Of a stretch of DNA of 64,000 nucleotides, positions 15,147 through 23,716 are shown piece after piece. The stretch is from Thermohalobaculum sp039805905. GTDB taxonomy: Bacteria > Pseudomonadota > Alphaproteobacteria > Rhodobacterales > Rhodobacteraceae. Position 1 is the first letter of the stretch. Each line of letters starts with the position of its first letter. A program made the translations under genes and the position numbers. The notes below the pieces were generated by a model. The model made no database searches. It had not been told where the DNA came from and saw only the letters and a list, made by a program, of their open reading frames with translations. The stretch lies in contig JBDIVM010000009.1 of the NCBI GenBank assembly GCA_039805905.1, positions 1 through 64,000 of the forward strand, read 5' to 3'.

Positions 15147-15758
15147 CTACTGCGCACTGACCGCGCAACGGCTCTCGGTGCCCTCCGGCCAGACCAAGAG
15201 CGCCTCCTCGCCCTTCACCCAGAAGCTCTTGCCGAATGTCGCCTCGTAGCGGGCGCCCGAGGCGGTCCGGGTCTGGATGCCGATCTCGGTGCTGCCGCCG
15301 CGCTCGATCCGGGCGCTCGGCGGATCGGTCGGGAAGAAGGTCGTCACCACCTCGTCCGCCGGGTTGCCGTTGCAGGCCCAGAACCCCGTGGCGGTGGGCT
15401 CGACCAGGAACCAGCCCGCCTGCAGCTCGGCAGTGCGCCGCATGGTCTCGTCCCGGACGCAGGCGGCAAGACCCTCGCCCGCCTTCCAGCATTCGTCCCG
15501 GCCCCTGATCCAGCCCCGCTGCTCGGCCCGGAGTCGCCGCTCGGCATCGGTCGCCCCGGCATCGAGCCCCTTCGCGGCGGCCAGTGCCCCGGCGAAGGCC
15601 TCGGCCAGCGCCAGGTCCAGCGCCGCCAGATCCGGATCGGCACAGATCGCCACCTCGGCCGCCGACTGCGCCCTGGCGCAGTCGAAAGAGGGGCCGGCCG
15701 CGGCAGCGGGTGAAGCGGCCGCGAGCAGCAGGCAGGCGGCGGAAATCGCGCGGGGCAT
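15147..15758 (-). CDS. Secreted LprI-like (DUF1311) plus MliC-like lysozyme-inhibitor fusion
   Basis: 203 residues from ATG 15758, with GGAG 8 nt upstream. The signal peptide is MPRAISAACLLLAAASPAAAAG. Residues 20-90 fit the DUF1311/LprI N-terminal family (FDCARAQSAAEVAICADPDL, a helix, then RGWIRGRDEC). Residues 125-203 fit the MliC/PliC fold (ACNGNPADEVVTTFF, a Gly-rich turn, YEATFGKSFWVKGEEALLVW, ending CAVSAQ). Both families are periplasmic lysozyme inhibitors or related. The MliC domain should protect peptidoglycan from C-type lysozyme. It sits directly upstream of cobB, but a functional link to a cytosolic sirtuin is not obvious. A longer N-terminus is open to 15803 but would bury the signal peptide. 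Confidence 0.82.
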   Translation of the reverse strand: MPRAISAACLLLAAASPAAAAGPSFDCARAQSAAEVAICADPDLAALDLALAEAFAGALAAAKGLDAGATDAERRLRAEQRGWIRGRDECWKAGEGLAACVRDETMRRTAELQAGWFLVEPTATGFWACNGNPADEVVTTFFPTDPPSARIERGGSTEIGIQTRTASGARYEATFGKSFWVKGEEALLVWPEGTESRCAVSAQ

Positions 15759-15852
15759 CAGGCTCTCTCCGGCTTGTGGTTCGCTCACTCTGCCGCGCGG
15801 CACTGGCGGTGTCGAGAAATCCGGGGTTGTATTTTCCGCGCACCCCGGCCCG

Positions 15853-16299
15853 TCAGCGCAGCAGGCTCAATGCCTTCTCCCGCATCTCCGTATAGGAGGG
15901 GGGCGCATGGCGGATCTCCAGCGTCGTCTGCGTCTCGGGGTCGAACAGCTCGAGGTGATAGACCCGCTCGCCCTCGCCGATCTCGCCGCGCTCGCGGGCG
16001 AAGTCGTTCAGGTAGCCGTAGGAGCCGACGCTCAGCACCTTCCGCTCGCAGCCGTCGCGCACCAGGAAGAACAGGAAGAGCTTGGCGTATTCCCCCTCCA
16101 GCGGCCCGAACTCGATGGCCCAGATCTCGCCCGCATCGGTGACGATCCGCTCGCGCATCCTGTGGCTCTGCGGCTCCGGCACCAGATAGGCCGGCCACGC
16201 CTCGATCACGCAGCCCTGCGGCCGGGTCTGGGCCGGGGCCGCCCCCGGCGCGAGCAGCATCCCGGCCGCCACCGCGGCCTTCAAAATCCGTCCGGTCAT
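15853..16299 (-). CDS. Exported hypothetical protein
   Basis: 148 residues from ATG 16299, with GAAGG 7 nt upstream. The signal peptide is MTGRILKAAVAAGMLLAPGAAPAQ. The mature part has two cysteines (GCVIEAWP and DGCERK) that could pair, beta-strand-like segments (EIWAIEFGPLEGEYAKLFLFFLV, YHLELFDPETQTTLEIRHAPP) and a short C-terminal helix. No family recognised. It is upstream of the lysozyme-inhibitor gene on the same strand, with a 94-bp gap, so the two may share a transcript and a periplasmic theme. Confidence 0.7.
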   Translation of the reverse strand: MTGRILKAAVAAGMLLAPGAAPAQTRPQGCVIEAWPAYLVPEPQSHRMRERIVTDAGEIWAIEFGPLEGEYAKLFLFFLVRDGCERKVLSVGSYGYLNDFARERGEIGEGERVYHLELFDPETQTTLEIRHAPPSYTEMREKALSLLR

Positions 16300-16361
16300 C
16301 GCTATGCCTTCCTGCCTGCCTCGCATCGAGGCGCATCCTACCGCAAGGAGCCGCCACCGCC

Positions 16362-16808
16362 ATGCGCATTCTCTGCGTCTGCCTCGGCAACACCTGCCGC
16401 TCGCCGATGGCCCGGGGGGCGATCGAGGCGATGGCGCGCGCCGCCGGCCGCGCGGTCGAGGTCGACAGCGCCGGTCTTGCTGCCCGGCACCCCGGCAGCC
16501 CGCCCGACCCGCGCGGGCTGGCGACGGCGGCGAGGCGCGGCTACGACATCTCGGCCCATCGCTCGCGCCGGGTCGCGCCGGCCGATTTCGCCGCCTTCGA
16601 CCTGATCCTCGCCATGGACCGCGGCAACCTCGACGCGCTCCGGCGCCTGTCCCCCGCCGGGGCACGGGCGGAGCTGCGCCTCTTCCACCCCGCCGGCCGC
16701 GACATCCCCGACCCGTATCACGGCGGCCTGCCCGACTACGAACTGGCCCTCGACCTCATCGAGGAGGCGGCGCGGCATCTGATCGCCGGCTTCGCGCCCC
16801 GCGCTTGA
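16362..16808 (+). CDS. Low-molecular-weight protein tyrosine phosphatase
   Basis: 148 residues, the full length of the family. The P-loop CLGNTCRS gives the C-x5-R-S signature, with Cys7 as nucleophile and Arg13. The general-acid aspartate lies in DIPDPYHGG. Such enzymes act on phosphotyrosine in exopolysaccharide kinases, on arginine phosphate or on small phosphates; the substrate is unknown here. No partner tyrosine kinase is nearby. It lies 34 bp upstream of lepA on the same strand. ATG 16362 follows AAGGAG at 11 nt. Confidence 0.9.
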   Translation: MRILCVCLGNTCRSPMARGAIEAMARAAGRAVEVDSAGLAARHPGSPPDPRGLATAARRGYDISAHRSRRVAPADFAAFDLILAMDRGNLDALRRLSPAGARAELRLFHPAGRDIPDPYHGGLPDYELALDLIEEAARHLIAGFAPRA

Positions 16809-16842
16809 CGCGCCCCCCGCCCCGCCCCATAAACCGCCCGCC

Positions 16843-18642
16843 ATGACCGACCTCAGCCACATCCGCAACTTCTCGATCGTCGCCCATATCGACCACGGGA
16901 AGTCGACGCTTGCCGACCGGCTGATCCAGTCGACCGGGGCGCTCACCGAGCGCGAGATGAAGGCGCAGGTGCTCGATTCCATGGATATCGAGCGCGAGCG
17001 CGGCATCACCATCAAGGCCCAGACCGTCCGGTTGCTTTACAAGGCGAAGGACGGCCGCGACTACATCCTCAATCTCATAGACACGCCCGGCCATGTCGAT
17101 TTCGCCTACGAGGTCTCGCGCTCGATGCGCGCGGTCGAGGGCTCGCTCCTCGTCGTCGACGCCTCGCAGGGCGTCGAGGCCCAGACGCTGGCCAACGCCT
17201 ACCACGCCATCGAGGCCGACCACGAGCTCGTGCCGGTGCTCAACAAGATCGACCTCCCCGCCGCCGAGCCCGAGCGCGTTGCCCGCCAGATCGAGGACGT
17301 GATCGGCATCGACGCCCATGACGCAGTGATGATCTCGGCCAAGACCGGGCTCGGCATCGAGGACGTGCTCGAGGCCATCGTCCACCGCCTGCCGCCGCCG
17401 AAGGGCGACCGCGAGGCGCCGCTGAAGGCCATGCTGGTCGATTCCTGGTATGACTCCTATCTCGGCGTCGTCGTCCTCATGCGCGTCATGGACGGCGTGC
17501 TGCGGAAGGGCGAGCGCATCCGCATGATGCAGACCAACGCCGTCTACGGGGTCGACCGGGTCGGCGTCTTCACGCCGAAGATGACCCAGACCGATGTGCT
17601 CGGGCCCGGCGAGATCGGCTTCCTGACCGCCTCGATCAAACAGGTGCGCGACACCCGGGTCGGCGACACCATCACCCATGAGAGGAAAGGCTGCGACACG
17701 CCGCTGCCGGGCTTCAAGCCGGCCCAGCCGGTGGTGTTCTGCGGCCTCTTCCCGGTCGATTCGGCCGAGTTCGAGGCCTTGCGCGACGCCATCGAGAAGC
17801 TGGCGCTGAACGATGCCAGCTTCAGCCACGAGATGGAGACCTCGGCCGCGCTCGGCTTCGGCTTCCGCTGCGGCTTCCTCGGGCTCCTGCATCTCGAGGT
17901 GATCCGAGAGCGACTCGAGCGCGAGTTCGCCATCGAGCTGATCACCACCGCCCCCTCGGTGATCTACCGGGTCCACCTGACCGACGGCGCGGTGCGCGAG
18001 GTCCACAACCCCGCCGACATGCCCGACCTCGTGCGGATCGACCATATCGAGGAGCCTTGGATCAGGGCGACGATCCTGGTGCCGGACGAGTTCCTCGGCG
18101 ACGTCCTCAAGCTCTGCCAGGACCGCCGCGGCGTGCAGCAGGACCTGACCTATGCCGGCTCCCGCGCCATGCTGGTCTACCGCCTGCCGCTCAACGAGGT
18201 GGTATTCGACTTCTACGACCGACTGAAGAGCGTCTCGCGCGGCTATGCCAGCTTCGACTACGCGCTCGACGGCTACGAGCCCGGCAACCTCGTGAAGATG
18301 CAGATCCTGGTCAACGAGGAGCCGGTGGATGCGCTTTCCGTCATCGTCCACCGCGACCGGGCCGAGTTGCGCGGGCGCTCGATGTGCGAGAAGCTGAAGG
18401 AGCTGATCCCCCAGCACCTCTTCAAGGTTCCGATCCAGGCGGCGATCGGCGGGCGCATCGTCGCCCGCGAGACAATCTCGGCATTGAGGAAGGACGTGAC
18501 GGCCAAGTGCTACGGCGGCGACATCACCCGCAAGCGCAAGCTGCTCGACAAGCAGAAGGCGGGCAAGAAGAAGATGCGCCAGTTCGGCAAGGTCGAGATC
18601 CCGCAGGAGGCCTTCATCAACGCGCTGAAGATGGACGGGTGA
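16843..18642 (+). CDS. lepA: Elongation factor 4 (LepA), ribosome-associated GTPase
   Basis: 599 residues, the standard LepA length. The GTPase domain has G1 (AHIDHGKSTLADR), G3 (DTPGHVDF) and G4 (NKIDLP). Then come domain II, the EF-G-like domain (FRCGFLGLLHLEVIRERLERE) and the unique LepA C-terminal domain rich in Lys/Arg (AKCYGGDITRKRKLLDKQKAGKKKMR). It binds the ribosome during initiation or elongation and is thought to act on stalled or misplaced complexes. ATG 16843 begins MTDLSHIRNFSIVAHIDHGK as in the family. The antisense strand carries a 647-codon open frame that is only a codon-bias shadow. Confidence 0.97.
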   Translation: MTDLSHIRNFSIVAHIDHGKSTLADRLIQSTGALTEREMKAQVLDSMDIERERGITIKAQTVRLLYKAKDGRDYILNLIDTPGHVDFAYEVSRSMRAVEGSLLVVDASQGVEAQTLANAYHAIEADHELVPVLNKIDLPAAEPERVARQIEDVIGIDAHDAVMISAKTGLGIEDVLEAIVHRLPPPKGDREAPLKAMLVDSWYDSYLGVVVLMRVMDGVLRKGERIRMMQTNAVYGVDRVGVFTPKMTQTDVLGPGEIGFLTASIKQVRDTRVGDTITHERKGCDTPLPGFKPAQPVVFCGLFPVDSAEFEALRDAIEKLALNDASFSHEMETSAALGFGFRCGFLGLLHLEVIRERLEREFAIELITTAPSVIYRVHLTDGAVREVHNPADMPDLVRIDHIEEPWIRATILVPDEFLGDVLKLCQDRRGVQQDLTYAGSRAMLVYRLPLNEVVFDFYDRLKSVSRGYASFDYALDGYEPGNLVKMQILVNEEPVDALSVIVHRDRAELRGRSMCEKLKELIPQHLFKVPIQAAIGGRIVARETISALRKDVTAKCYGGDITRKRKLLDKQKAGKKKMRQFGKVEIPQEAFINALKMDG

Positions 18643-18706
18643 GCCGCCGCCCCGCGCCTGCCCCCGCGCAGGCGGGGTCGTCCCTGCGAAGTCCGGCACC
18701 TCATGA

Positions 18707-18970
18707 AAAGCGCTTCCTCATGAAAGGCGTTTCTACGTCTACATCCTGATGAGCCGCCCCCACGGCCCGCTCTATGTCGGCGTCACCAGCAACCTCGTCG
18801 CCCGCATCTTCCAGCACAGGCAGGGCGCGGCCGAAAGCTTCACCAGCCGCTACAACCTCAAGCGGTTGGTCCATTACGAGATGAATGAGAGCGCGGAGAC
18901 CGCCATCCGCCGCGAGAAGCGCCTGAAGAATTGGAACCGCCCCTGGAAGCTGCACCTGACCGGCACGTAG
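18707..18970 (+). pseudogene. GIY-YIG nuclease-like protein with damaged start
   Basis: The open frame encodes FYVYILMSRPHGPLYVGVTS, then the conserved Arg in the next helix, HRQGAAESFTSRYNLKRLVHYE and RREKRLKNWNR. This is the full GIY-YIG small-protein pattern of about 85 residues. The first strand (FYVYIL) lies upstream of the only in-frame ATG (18749), and the frame opens after a TGA at 18704 without any ATG, GTG or TTG. Two nearby ATGs (18703, 18720) are out of frame. They lie in imperfect 17-bp direct repeats (18702-18718 and 18719-18735). Either the gene is inactivated by an indel at its start, or it is made from ATG 18749 without strand 1. Confidence 0.62.
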
Positions 18971-19339
18971 ACGCGGCCGATCTCGATCCGGTGGCGCTTC
19001 ATCATGGCCGGGCCAGAGTGGCACCCCGCCCGCCGGGCCGCAATCGCCGATTTGCGCCGCGCGGGCGCGCGCACCGGCGCCGGCTGCGGTTCGCCGGGTG
19101 TCGTTCACCCCTCCGGGGCGCGCGCCACGGAGGCGCGCACACCCGTCTCACGCCCCACTGCTCACACCCCTTGCTCTTTGACTTTTCAATGAAATCAATG
19201 ACTTGACCCCATTCTCAGGCTTGAGAAGGCTGTGCGCGCCCCCTCCCTGCCCGGTTGACCCGCATCAATGCGCCTGGCGCGGATCTCGGCTTGAATCGCC
19301 CCGGATCAACCGACGGAAGTTCCGACGCGGCGCCTGTTC
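18971..19339. other. Intergenic region with an FNR-type box
   Basis: 369 bp. Most is very GC-rich without a supported frame. Around 19165-19215 there is an AT-rich stretch, and an FNR/FixK-type palindrome lies at 19255-19268. A 62-codon frame at 19004-19192 has no convincing ribosome site or family. Confidence 0.45.
19255..19268. promoter_or_regulatory. FNR/FixK-type box, TTGAC-N4-ATCAA
   Basis: TTGACCCGCATCAA matches the FNR/FixK consensus (TTGAT-N4-ATCAA) at 9 of 10 positions. It ends 71 bp before the ATG of the 19340 gene. Both this site and the one at 11020 are followed directly by TGCG. Confidence 0.6.
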
Positions 19340-19507
19340 ATGGCCCTCTATGCGATGGGTGGCCCGACGCTGGCGGGAGCGGGCGTGGTGGCGATGCTCG
19401 CCACCGGCAACGACACCTGGAGGCCGATCGTCATGGTGGCGGCCGCGGGCGCCATCGTCGCCCTGCCGCTCTGCTGGATGCTGGCGCGGAAGCTCTCGGG
19501 CGCCTGA
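19340..19507 (+). CDS. Small two-helix membrane protein (Rhodobacterales family often labelled CTP synthetase)
   Basis: 55 residues. Helix 1 is GGPTLAGAGVVAMLA, the loop TGNDTWRP, and helix 2 IVMVAAAGAIVALPLCWML, ending ARKLSGA. The TLAG-G-V pattern, the central Trp-x-Pro-Ile and the final hydrophobic-ARK match a small alphaproteobacterial membrane-protein family that databases sometimes mislabel as CTP synthetase. It has nothing to do with PyrG. ATG 19340 has no strong ribosome site, and ATG 19355 is an alternative. The FNR-type palindrome upstream suggests oxygen-dependent expression. It is convergent with rpmB. Confidence 0.6.
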   Translation: MALYAMGGPTLAGAGVVAMLATGNDTWRPIVMVAAAGAIVALPLCWMLARKLSGA

Positions 19508-19535
19508 GCCGGCGGCCAGTCCCCGCAAACGGAAA

Positions 19536-19561
19536 CGGCGCCGGGCTCAGGCCCCGCGCCG
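19536..19561. terminator. Bidirectional hairpin between 19340 gene and rpmB
   Basis: CGGCGC-C-GGG (19536-19545) pairs with CCC-C-GCGCCG (19552-19561) around a CTCAGG loop, with one internal C-C mismatch. It lies between convergent genes. Confidence 0.5.
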
Positions 19562-19588
19562 CAGGATCGTCCGGACGCCCGCGTCCGC

Positions 19589-19876
19589 TCAGCCGGCGGT
19601 AGCGGCGGCCTCGATCTCTTTCTTTACCTTGCGCGCCTTCGGCGACAGCTCGGCATCCCTGGCCTTCATCAGGAAGGCGTCGAGCCCGCCGCGGTGATCG
19701 ACCGTCCTCAGCGCCGAGGCGGCGATGCGGAAGCGGAACTGCCGGCCCAGCGTCTCGCTCTGCAGCGTCACCCAGTTCAGGTTCGGCAGGTAGCGCCGCT
19801 TGGTCTTGATGTTCGAGTGGCTGACGTGATGGCCGGTCAGCACGCCCTTTCCGGTCAGTTCGCAACGGCGCGACAT
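19589..19876 (-). CDS. rpmB: 50S ribosomal protein L28
   Basis: 95 residues, the alphaproteobacterial length (longer than the 78 of E. coli). The start MSRRCELTGKGVLTGHHVSH, the SNIKTKRRYLPNL motif and LGRQFRFRIAASALRTVDHRGG are diagnostic. It has only one cysteine near the N-terminus, so it is a zinc-independent form. GGAACC lies just before ATG 19876. It stands alone, convergent with the small membrane-protein gene. Confidence 0.97.
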   Translation of the reverse strand: MSRRCELTGKGVLTGHHVSHSNIKTKRRYLPNLNWVTLQSETLGRQFRFRIAASALRTVDHRGGLDAFLMKARDAELSPKARKVKKEIEAAATAG

Positions 19877-20011
19877 GGGTTCGGTTCCTTTTCAGCCGGT
19901 CCGGCCCGGCAAGGCCGCGGCAATCCGCGCCTAGCCCGTGGACCATGGAAAATCGGGAGAGCGCTGTCTACGCGGCTTGGCGGGCTTAGTCAAGCGCACG
20001 GGGTGCACGCA

Positions 20012-21001
20012 CTACCGCCCGCCGAACAGCCCCAGCAGCTCCTCCGCCGCGTCCTCCGGCGGCAGCGCTCCGGCGGCCACCCGGGCCTCCAGTTCCGGCA
20101 GCCGCTCCGCCACTGCGGGATCGGCGTAAAGCGCCTCGATCGCCCCGTGCTCGAGCGCAGACCGCATCCAGCGCACCGCCTGCCCGGCGCGGTTCCGCGC
20201 GAACCAGCCCGACTTGCGCCGGAAGGCGTCGAGCGCCCGGACCTTCTCCCAGACCGCAGCGATGCCCGTGCCCTCGATCGCCGAGGCCGTCATCGCCGCC
20301 GGGAACCCGTCCGGGTCGCGCCTGCGGTGCCGCATCAACCGCAGCGCGCTGGCATAGTCGGCGCGCGTCGCCTCGGCCACCGGCTTCAGCGCCCCGTCGG
20401 CCTTGTTGACCACCACGAGGTCGGCGATCTCCATGATGCCGCGCTTCACGCCCTGCAGCTCGTCGCCGCCGGCGGGCGCCAGCAGCAGCACGAAGATGTC
20501 GGTCATCTCGGCGACCATCACCTCGGACTGGCCGACGCCCACCGTCTCGACCAGCACCACCTCGAACCCCGCCGCCTCGCAGAGCCGGATCGCCTCGCGG
20601 CTGCGCCGCGCGATGCCGCCGAGTTCGGTCTGGCTCGGCGAGGGGCGGATGAAGGCATCCGGCAGCCGCGCCAGCCGCTCCATCCGGGTCTTGTCGCCAA
20701 GGATCGAGCCGCCCGAGCGCGCCGAGGATGGGTCGACCGCCAGCACGGCGACCTTCAGCCCCAGGTCGACCAGCATGCAGCCGAAGGCCTCGATGAAGGT
20801 CGACTTGCCGACCCCCGGCGTGCCGGAAATCCCGATGCGGATCGCGCCCTCGCCCGCCGGGCCCAGCGCCTGCGCCAGCTTCCGCGTATCGGCGCGGTGG
20901 TCGGGCCGGGTCGACTCGGCCAGCGTGATCGCCCGCGCCAGCGCCCGCCGCTCGCCCCCGCGCAGCCGGCGGGCCAGGTCCTCGATCTCGGCGTCGGTCA
21001 T
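20012..21001 (-). CDS. meaB: Methylmalonyl-CoA mutase-associated GTPase MeaB (ArgK family)
   Basis: 329 residues. It is a G3E-class P-loop GTPase with Walker A GTPGVGKSTF, the AVDPSS motif, SGGSILGDKTRM, ETVGVGQSE (switch/Walker B region) and NKAD for guanine recognition. MeaB chaperones cobalamin loading and protection of methylmalonyl-CoA mutase and related acyl-CoA mutases. No mutase gene is in the window, so the partner is encoded elsewhere; linked or unlinked arrangements both occur. The older name ArgK (ornithine transport kinase) should not be used for function. Confidence 0.93.
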   Translation of the reverse strand: MTDAEIEDLARRLRGGERRALARAITLAESTRPDHRADTRKLAQALGPAGEGAIRIGISGTPGVGKSTFIEAFGCMLVDLGLKVAVLAVDPSSARSGGSILGDKTRMERLARLPDAFIRPSPSQTELGGIARRSREAIRLCEAAGFEVVLVETVGVGQSEVMVAEMTDIFVLLLAPAGGDELQGVKRGIMEIADLVVVNKADGALKPVAEATRADYASALRLMRHRRRDPDGFPAAMTASAIEGTGIAAVWEKVRALDAFRRKSGWFARNRAGQAVRWMRSALEHGAIEALYADPAVAERLPELEARVAAGALPPEDAAEELLGLFGGR

Positions 21002-21118
21002 GGCGCCCCCGCATCCGTGGTTCGCGCCGTTCTAGCCTCATCCGGGCGGGCGGCGCAATTCGCCGGGCCAGCAGGCGGGCCGTCGACCCGGCTCGCGCGA
21101 TCGGCTATGGCATCGGCC

Positions 21119-23653
21119 ATGACGCCTTCCAACAGCCCGGCCTATCCCCCGCTACCCATCGACGAGGCGCTGCCCCGCCTCGCTGCCGCGTTGGCAGCGG
21201 GACCCTGCGCCGTGCTGGCCGCGCCGCCGGGCGCCGGCAAGACCACCCGCGTGCCGCTGGCGCTGATGGACGCGCCCTGGGCGAAGGGCGGCCGCATCCT
21301 GATGCTCGAGCCCCGCCGAATCGCCGCCCGCGCCGCCGCCGAGCGCATGGCCGAGATGCTGGGCGAGGAGGCCGGCCGCACCATCGGCTACCGCATCCGC
21401 GGCGAGGCGAGGGTCTCGAAGGGTACCCGGATCGAGGTCGTGACCGAGGGCATCCTCACCCGCATGCTCCAGTCCGACCCCGAGCTGCTCGGAGTCGCCG
21501 CGGTCGTCTTCGACGAGATCCACGAGCGCTCGATCCACAGCGATCTCGGGCTGGCGCTCACCCTCGAGGTGCAGGCGGCGCTGCGCCCCGGACTCCGCCT
21601 GCTCGCCATGTCGGCCACTCTCGACACCCAGGCGCTCTCGCGGCTGATGGGCGGCGCCCCGGTGATCGAGAGCGCTGGCCGCGCCTACCCGGTGGACACC
21701 CGCTGGCTCGACGCGCCGTGGTCGCGCCCCGGTGGCCGGGGCCCGCGCTTCGCCGAGGCAGCGGCCGGCCTCGTCTGCCAGGCACTGGCCGAGGCCGAGG
21801 GCGACATCCTGGTGTTTCTGCCCGGCGCCGGCGAGATCAACCGCACGGCCTCCCTGCTGTCCCGCCTCGCCCCCGAGGTCGCCGTCGCACCGCTCTACGG
21901 TGCGCTGCCCTTCCCCCGCCAGCGTGCAGCGCTCAGGCCGGACCCGGAGGGCCGCCGCCGCGTCGTGCTGGCGACCTCGATCGCCGAGACCTCGCTGACC
22001 GTCGAGGGCATCGGCGCCGTGGTCGATTGTGGCCGCGCCCGCCGCCAGCGCTTCAACCCCGCCACCGGCATGTCGGCACTCGTCACCGTGCCGGTCAGCC
22101 GCGCCGAGGCCGACCAGCGCCGGGGCCGTGCCGGGCGGCTGGGCCCCGGCCTCTGCTTGCGCATGTGGACGAAGGGCGAGGAGGGCGTTCTCGCGGCCTT
22201 CGCCCCGCCCGAGATCATCGAGGCCGATCTGGCGCCGCTGGCGCTCGACCTCGCCGCCTGGGGCGTCGAGGATCCCGCCGCTCTCGCCTTCCTCGACCCG
22301 CCGCCGGCCCCCGCGCTGGCCGAAGCCCGCAAGCTCCTCGCCGGGCTCGGGGCGCTCGATGCGGACGGGCGCATCACGGCGCATGGCCGCGAGATGGCAG
22401 CGCTGCCCGCGCATCCGCGCCTCGCCCACATGCTGATCCGCGCCACGGCGCAGGGGCTCGGTACCGAAGCGGCCGTGGTGGCGGCGATCCTCGGCGACCG
22501 CGACCCGCTGAAGGGCCGGGCCTCGGCCGATCTTGCGCTGCGCATCGCGGCGGTGACCGGGCCGCAACGCTTCGAGGCCGGGCATCCCGGCCTCGCCGAC
22601 CGGGGCGCCGTCGAGCGCATCCGCGCCGAAGCCCGACGCCTCGCCCCCGGCACACCCGATCCCGCACGGGCGCAGTCCGCCGCAGGCGCGCTGCTCGCGC
22701 TTGCCTATCCCGACCGGATCGGGCTCCGGCGTCCCGGCGACGAGCCACGTTACCTGCTCTCCGGCGGCCGCGGCGCGGTGCTGCCCGCCGACGACCCGCT
22801 GGCGACGCAGCGGCTGATTGTGGCCGCAGAGGTCGAGGATTCCGGCCGCGAGGCCACCATCCGCCTGGCGGCCGCGCTCTCCGAGGCCGATCTGCGGGCG
22901 CAGCATGGGTCGGCAATCCGCCGCGTCGACTCGGCCGAATGGTCGCGCCGCACCCGCCAGGTCGAGGCGCGCAGCCGCGAGATGTTCGGCGCCCTCGCCC
23001 TTGCCGACCGCCCCTGGCGCGAGGCCCCGCCCGAGCTGCTGGGCGCGGCGCTGGCCGGCGGCATCCGGGTACTTGGCCTCGCCGCGCTCGACTGGCCGCC
23101 GGCGGCAATCTCGCTGCGGCAGCGGATCGGGTGGCTGAAGGCGCAGGGCGGCCCCCTGGCCGCGCGTCTGCCGGACTTCTCCGACGCCGGGCTGCTCGCC
23201 GCGCTTGACGACTGGCTGACGCCGCATCTCGCCGGCATGCGGCGCATCGACGAGGCGAACCGCCTCGACCTGACCGCGCTCCTCACGGCCGCGCTCGGCC
23301 GCGAGGTCAGGCGCGATGTCGACCGCGCCGCGCCAGCCTGGTTCGAGACCCCGCTCGGCGACCGCGCCGCCATCGACTACTCCGGCACCGCGCCACTCCT
23401 GCGCATCCGCGTGCAGGAGCTTTTCGGCGTCATCCGCCACCCCTGCGCCGGCGATCCGCCGGTCCCCCTCGTGATCGAGCTCCTCTCGCCCGCCCGCCGC
23501 CCGGTGCAGACCACCCGCGACCTGCCGGGCTTCTGGAACTCATCCTATGCCGAGGTCAGGAAGGAGATGCGCGCCCGCTACCCCAGGCACCCCTGGCCCG
23601 AGGATCCTGCGCTGGCCGCGGCCACGAACCGGGCGCAGGCGCGGCGGACCTGA
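21119..23653 (+). CDS. hrpB: ATP-dependent helicase HrpB (DEAH-box)
   Basis: 844 residues from ATG 21119; ATG 21107, four codons upstream, is equally possible and neither has a clear ribosome site. Motif I is APPGAGKTTRVPLAL, motif II DEIHERS (the DEIH variant), motif III SATLD, and motif VI RRGRAGR. The long HrpB-specific C-terminal region (HPCAGDPPVPLVIELLSPARRP and LPGFWNSSYAEVRKEMRARYP) is complete. It is an RNA-type DEAH helicase of unknown physiological role in most bacteria. The frame stays open far upstream (to 19694) only because of codon bias on the strand opposite meaB and rpmB. Confidence 0.95.
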   Translation: MTPSNSPAYPPLPIDEALPRLAAALAAGPCAVLAAPPGAGKTTRVPLALMDAPWAKGGRILMLEPRRIAARAAAERMAEMLGEEAGRTIGYRIRGEARVSKGTRIEVVTEGILTRMLQSDPELLGVAAVVFDEIHERSIHSDLGLALTLEVQAALRPGLRLLAMSATLDTQALSRLMGGAPVIESAGRAYPVDTRWLDAPWSRPGGRGPRFAEAAAGLVCQALAEAEGDILVFLPGAGEINRTASLLSRLAPEVAVAPLYGALPFPRQRAALRPDPEGRRRVVLATSIAETSLTVEGIGAVVDCGRARRQRFNPATGMSALVTVPVSRAEADQRRGRAGRLGPGLCLRMWTKGEEGVLAAFAPPEIIEADLAPLALDLAAWGVEDPAALAFLDPPPAPALAEARKLLAGLGALDADGRITAHGREMAALPAHPRLAHMLIRATAQGLGTEAAVVAAILGDRDPLKGRASADLALRIAAVTGPQRFEAGHPGLADRGAVERIRAEARRLAPGTPDPARAQSAAGALLALAYPDRIGLRRPGDEPRYLLSGGRGAVLPADDPLATQRLIVAAEVEDSGREATIRLAAALSEADLRAQHGSAIRRVDSAEWSRRTRQVEARSREMFGALALADRPWREAPPELLGAALAGGIRVLGLAALDWPPAAISLRQRIGWLKAQGGPLAARLPDFSDAGLLAALDDWLTPHLAGMRRIDEANRLDLTALLTAALGREVRRDVDRAAPAWFETPLGDRAAIDYSGTAPLLRIRVQELFGVIRHPCAGDPPVPLVIELLSPARRPVQTTRDLPGFWNSSYAEVRKEMRARYPRHPWPEDPALAAATNRAQARRT

Positions 23654-23716
23654 AGCGGCCGGCCGAGGCAGCGCCCTGGCCATACGGCTGCCGCGGGGAC
23701 AGCGGCGATGGCGGCC

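Noticed and set aside
16756..18699. 647-codon open frame antisense to lepA
   Set aside because: Shadow of a fully conserved gene, with Asp/His/Arg-rich composition typical of antisense translation.
19004..19192. 62-codon frame between the GIY-YIG remnant and the FNR box
   Set aside because: No ribosome site, no recognisable family, composition like translated spacer.
19340..19507. Reading the small membrane protein as CTP synthetase
   Set aside because: The label is a propagated database misannotation; 55 residues with two helices cannot be PyrG.
20012..21001. Calling this gene an arginine/ornithine transport kinase (ArgK)
   Set aside because: The motifs and current understanding support MeaB, the acyl-CoA mutase chaperone GTPase.
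21152..23440. 762-codon open frame antisense to hrpB
   Set aside because: Same reason: hrpB motifs are intact on the other strand.
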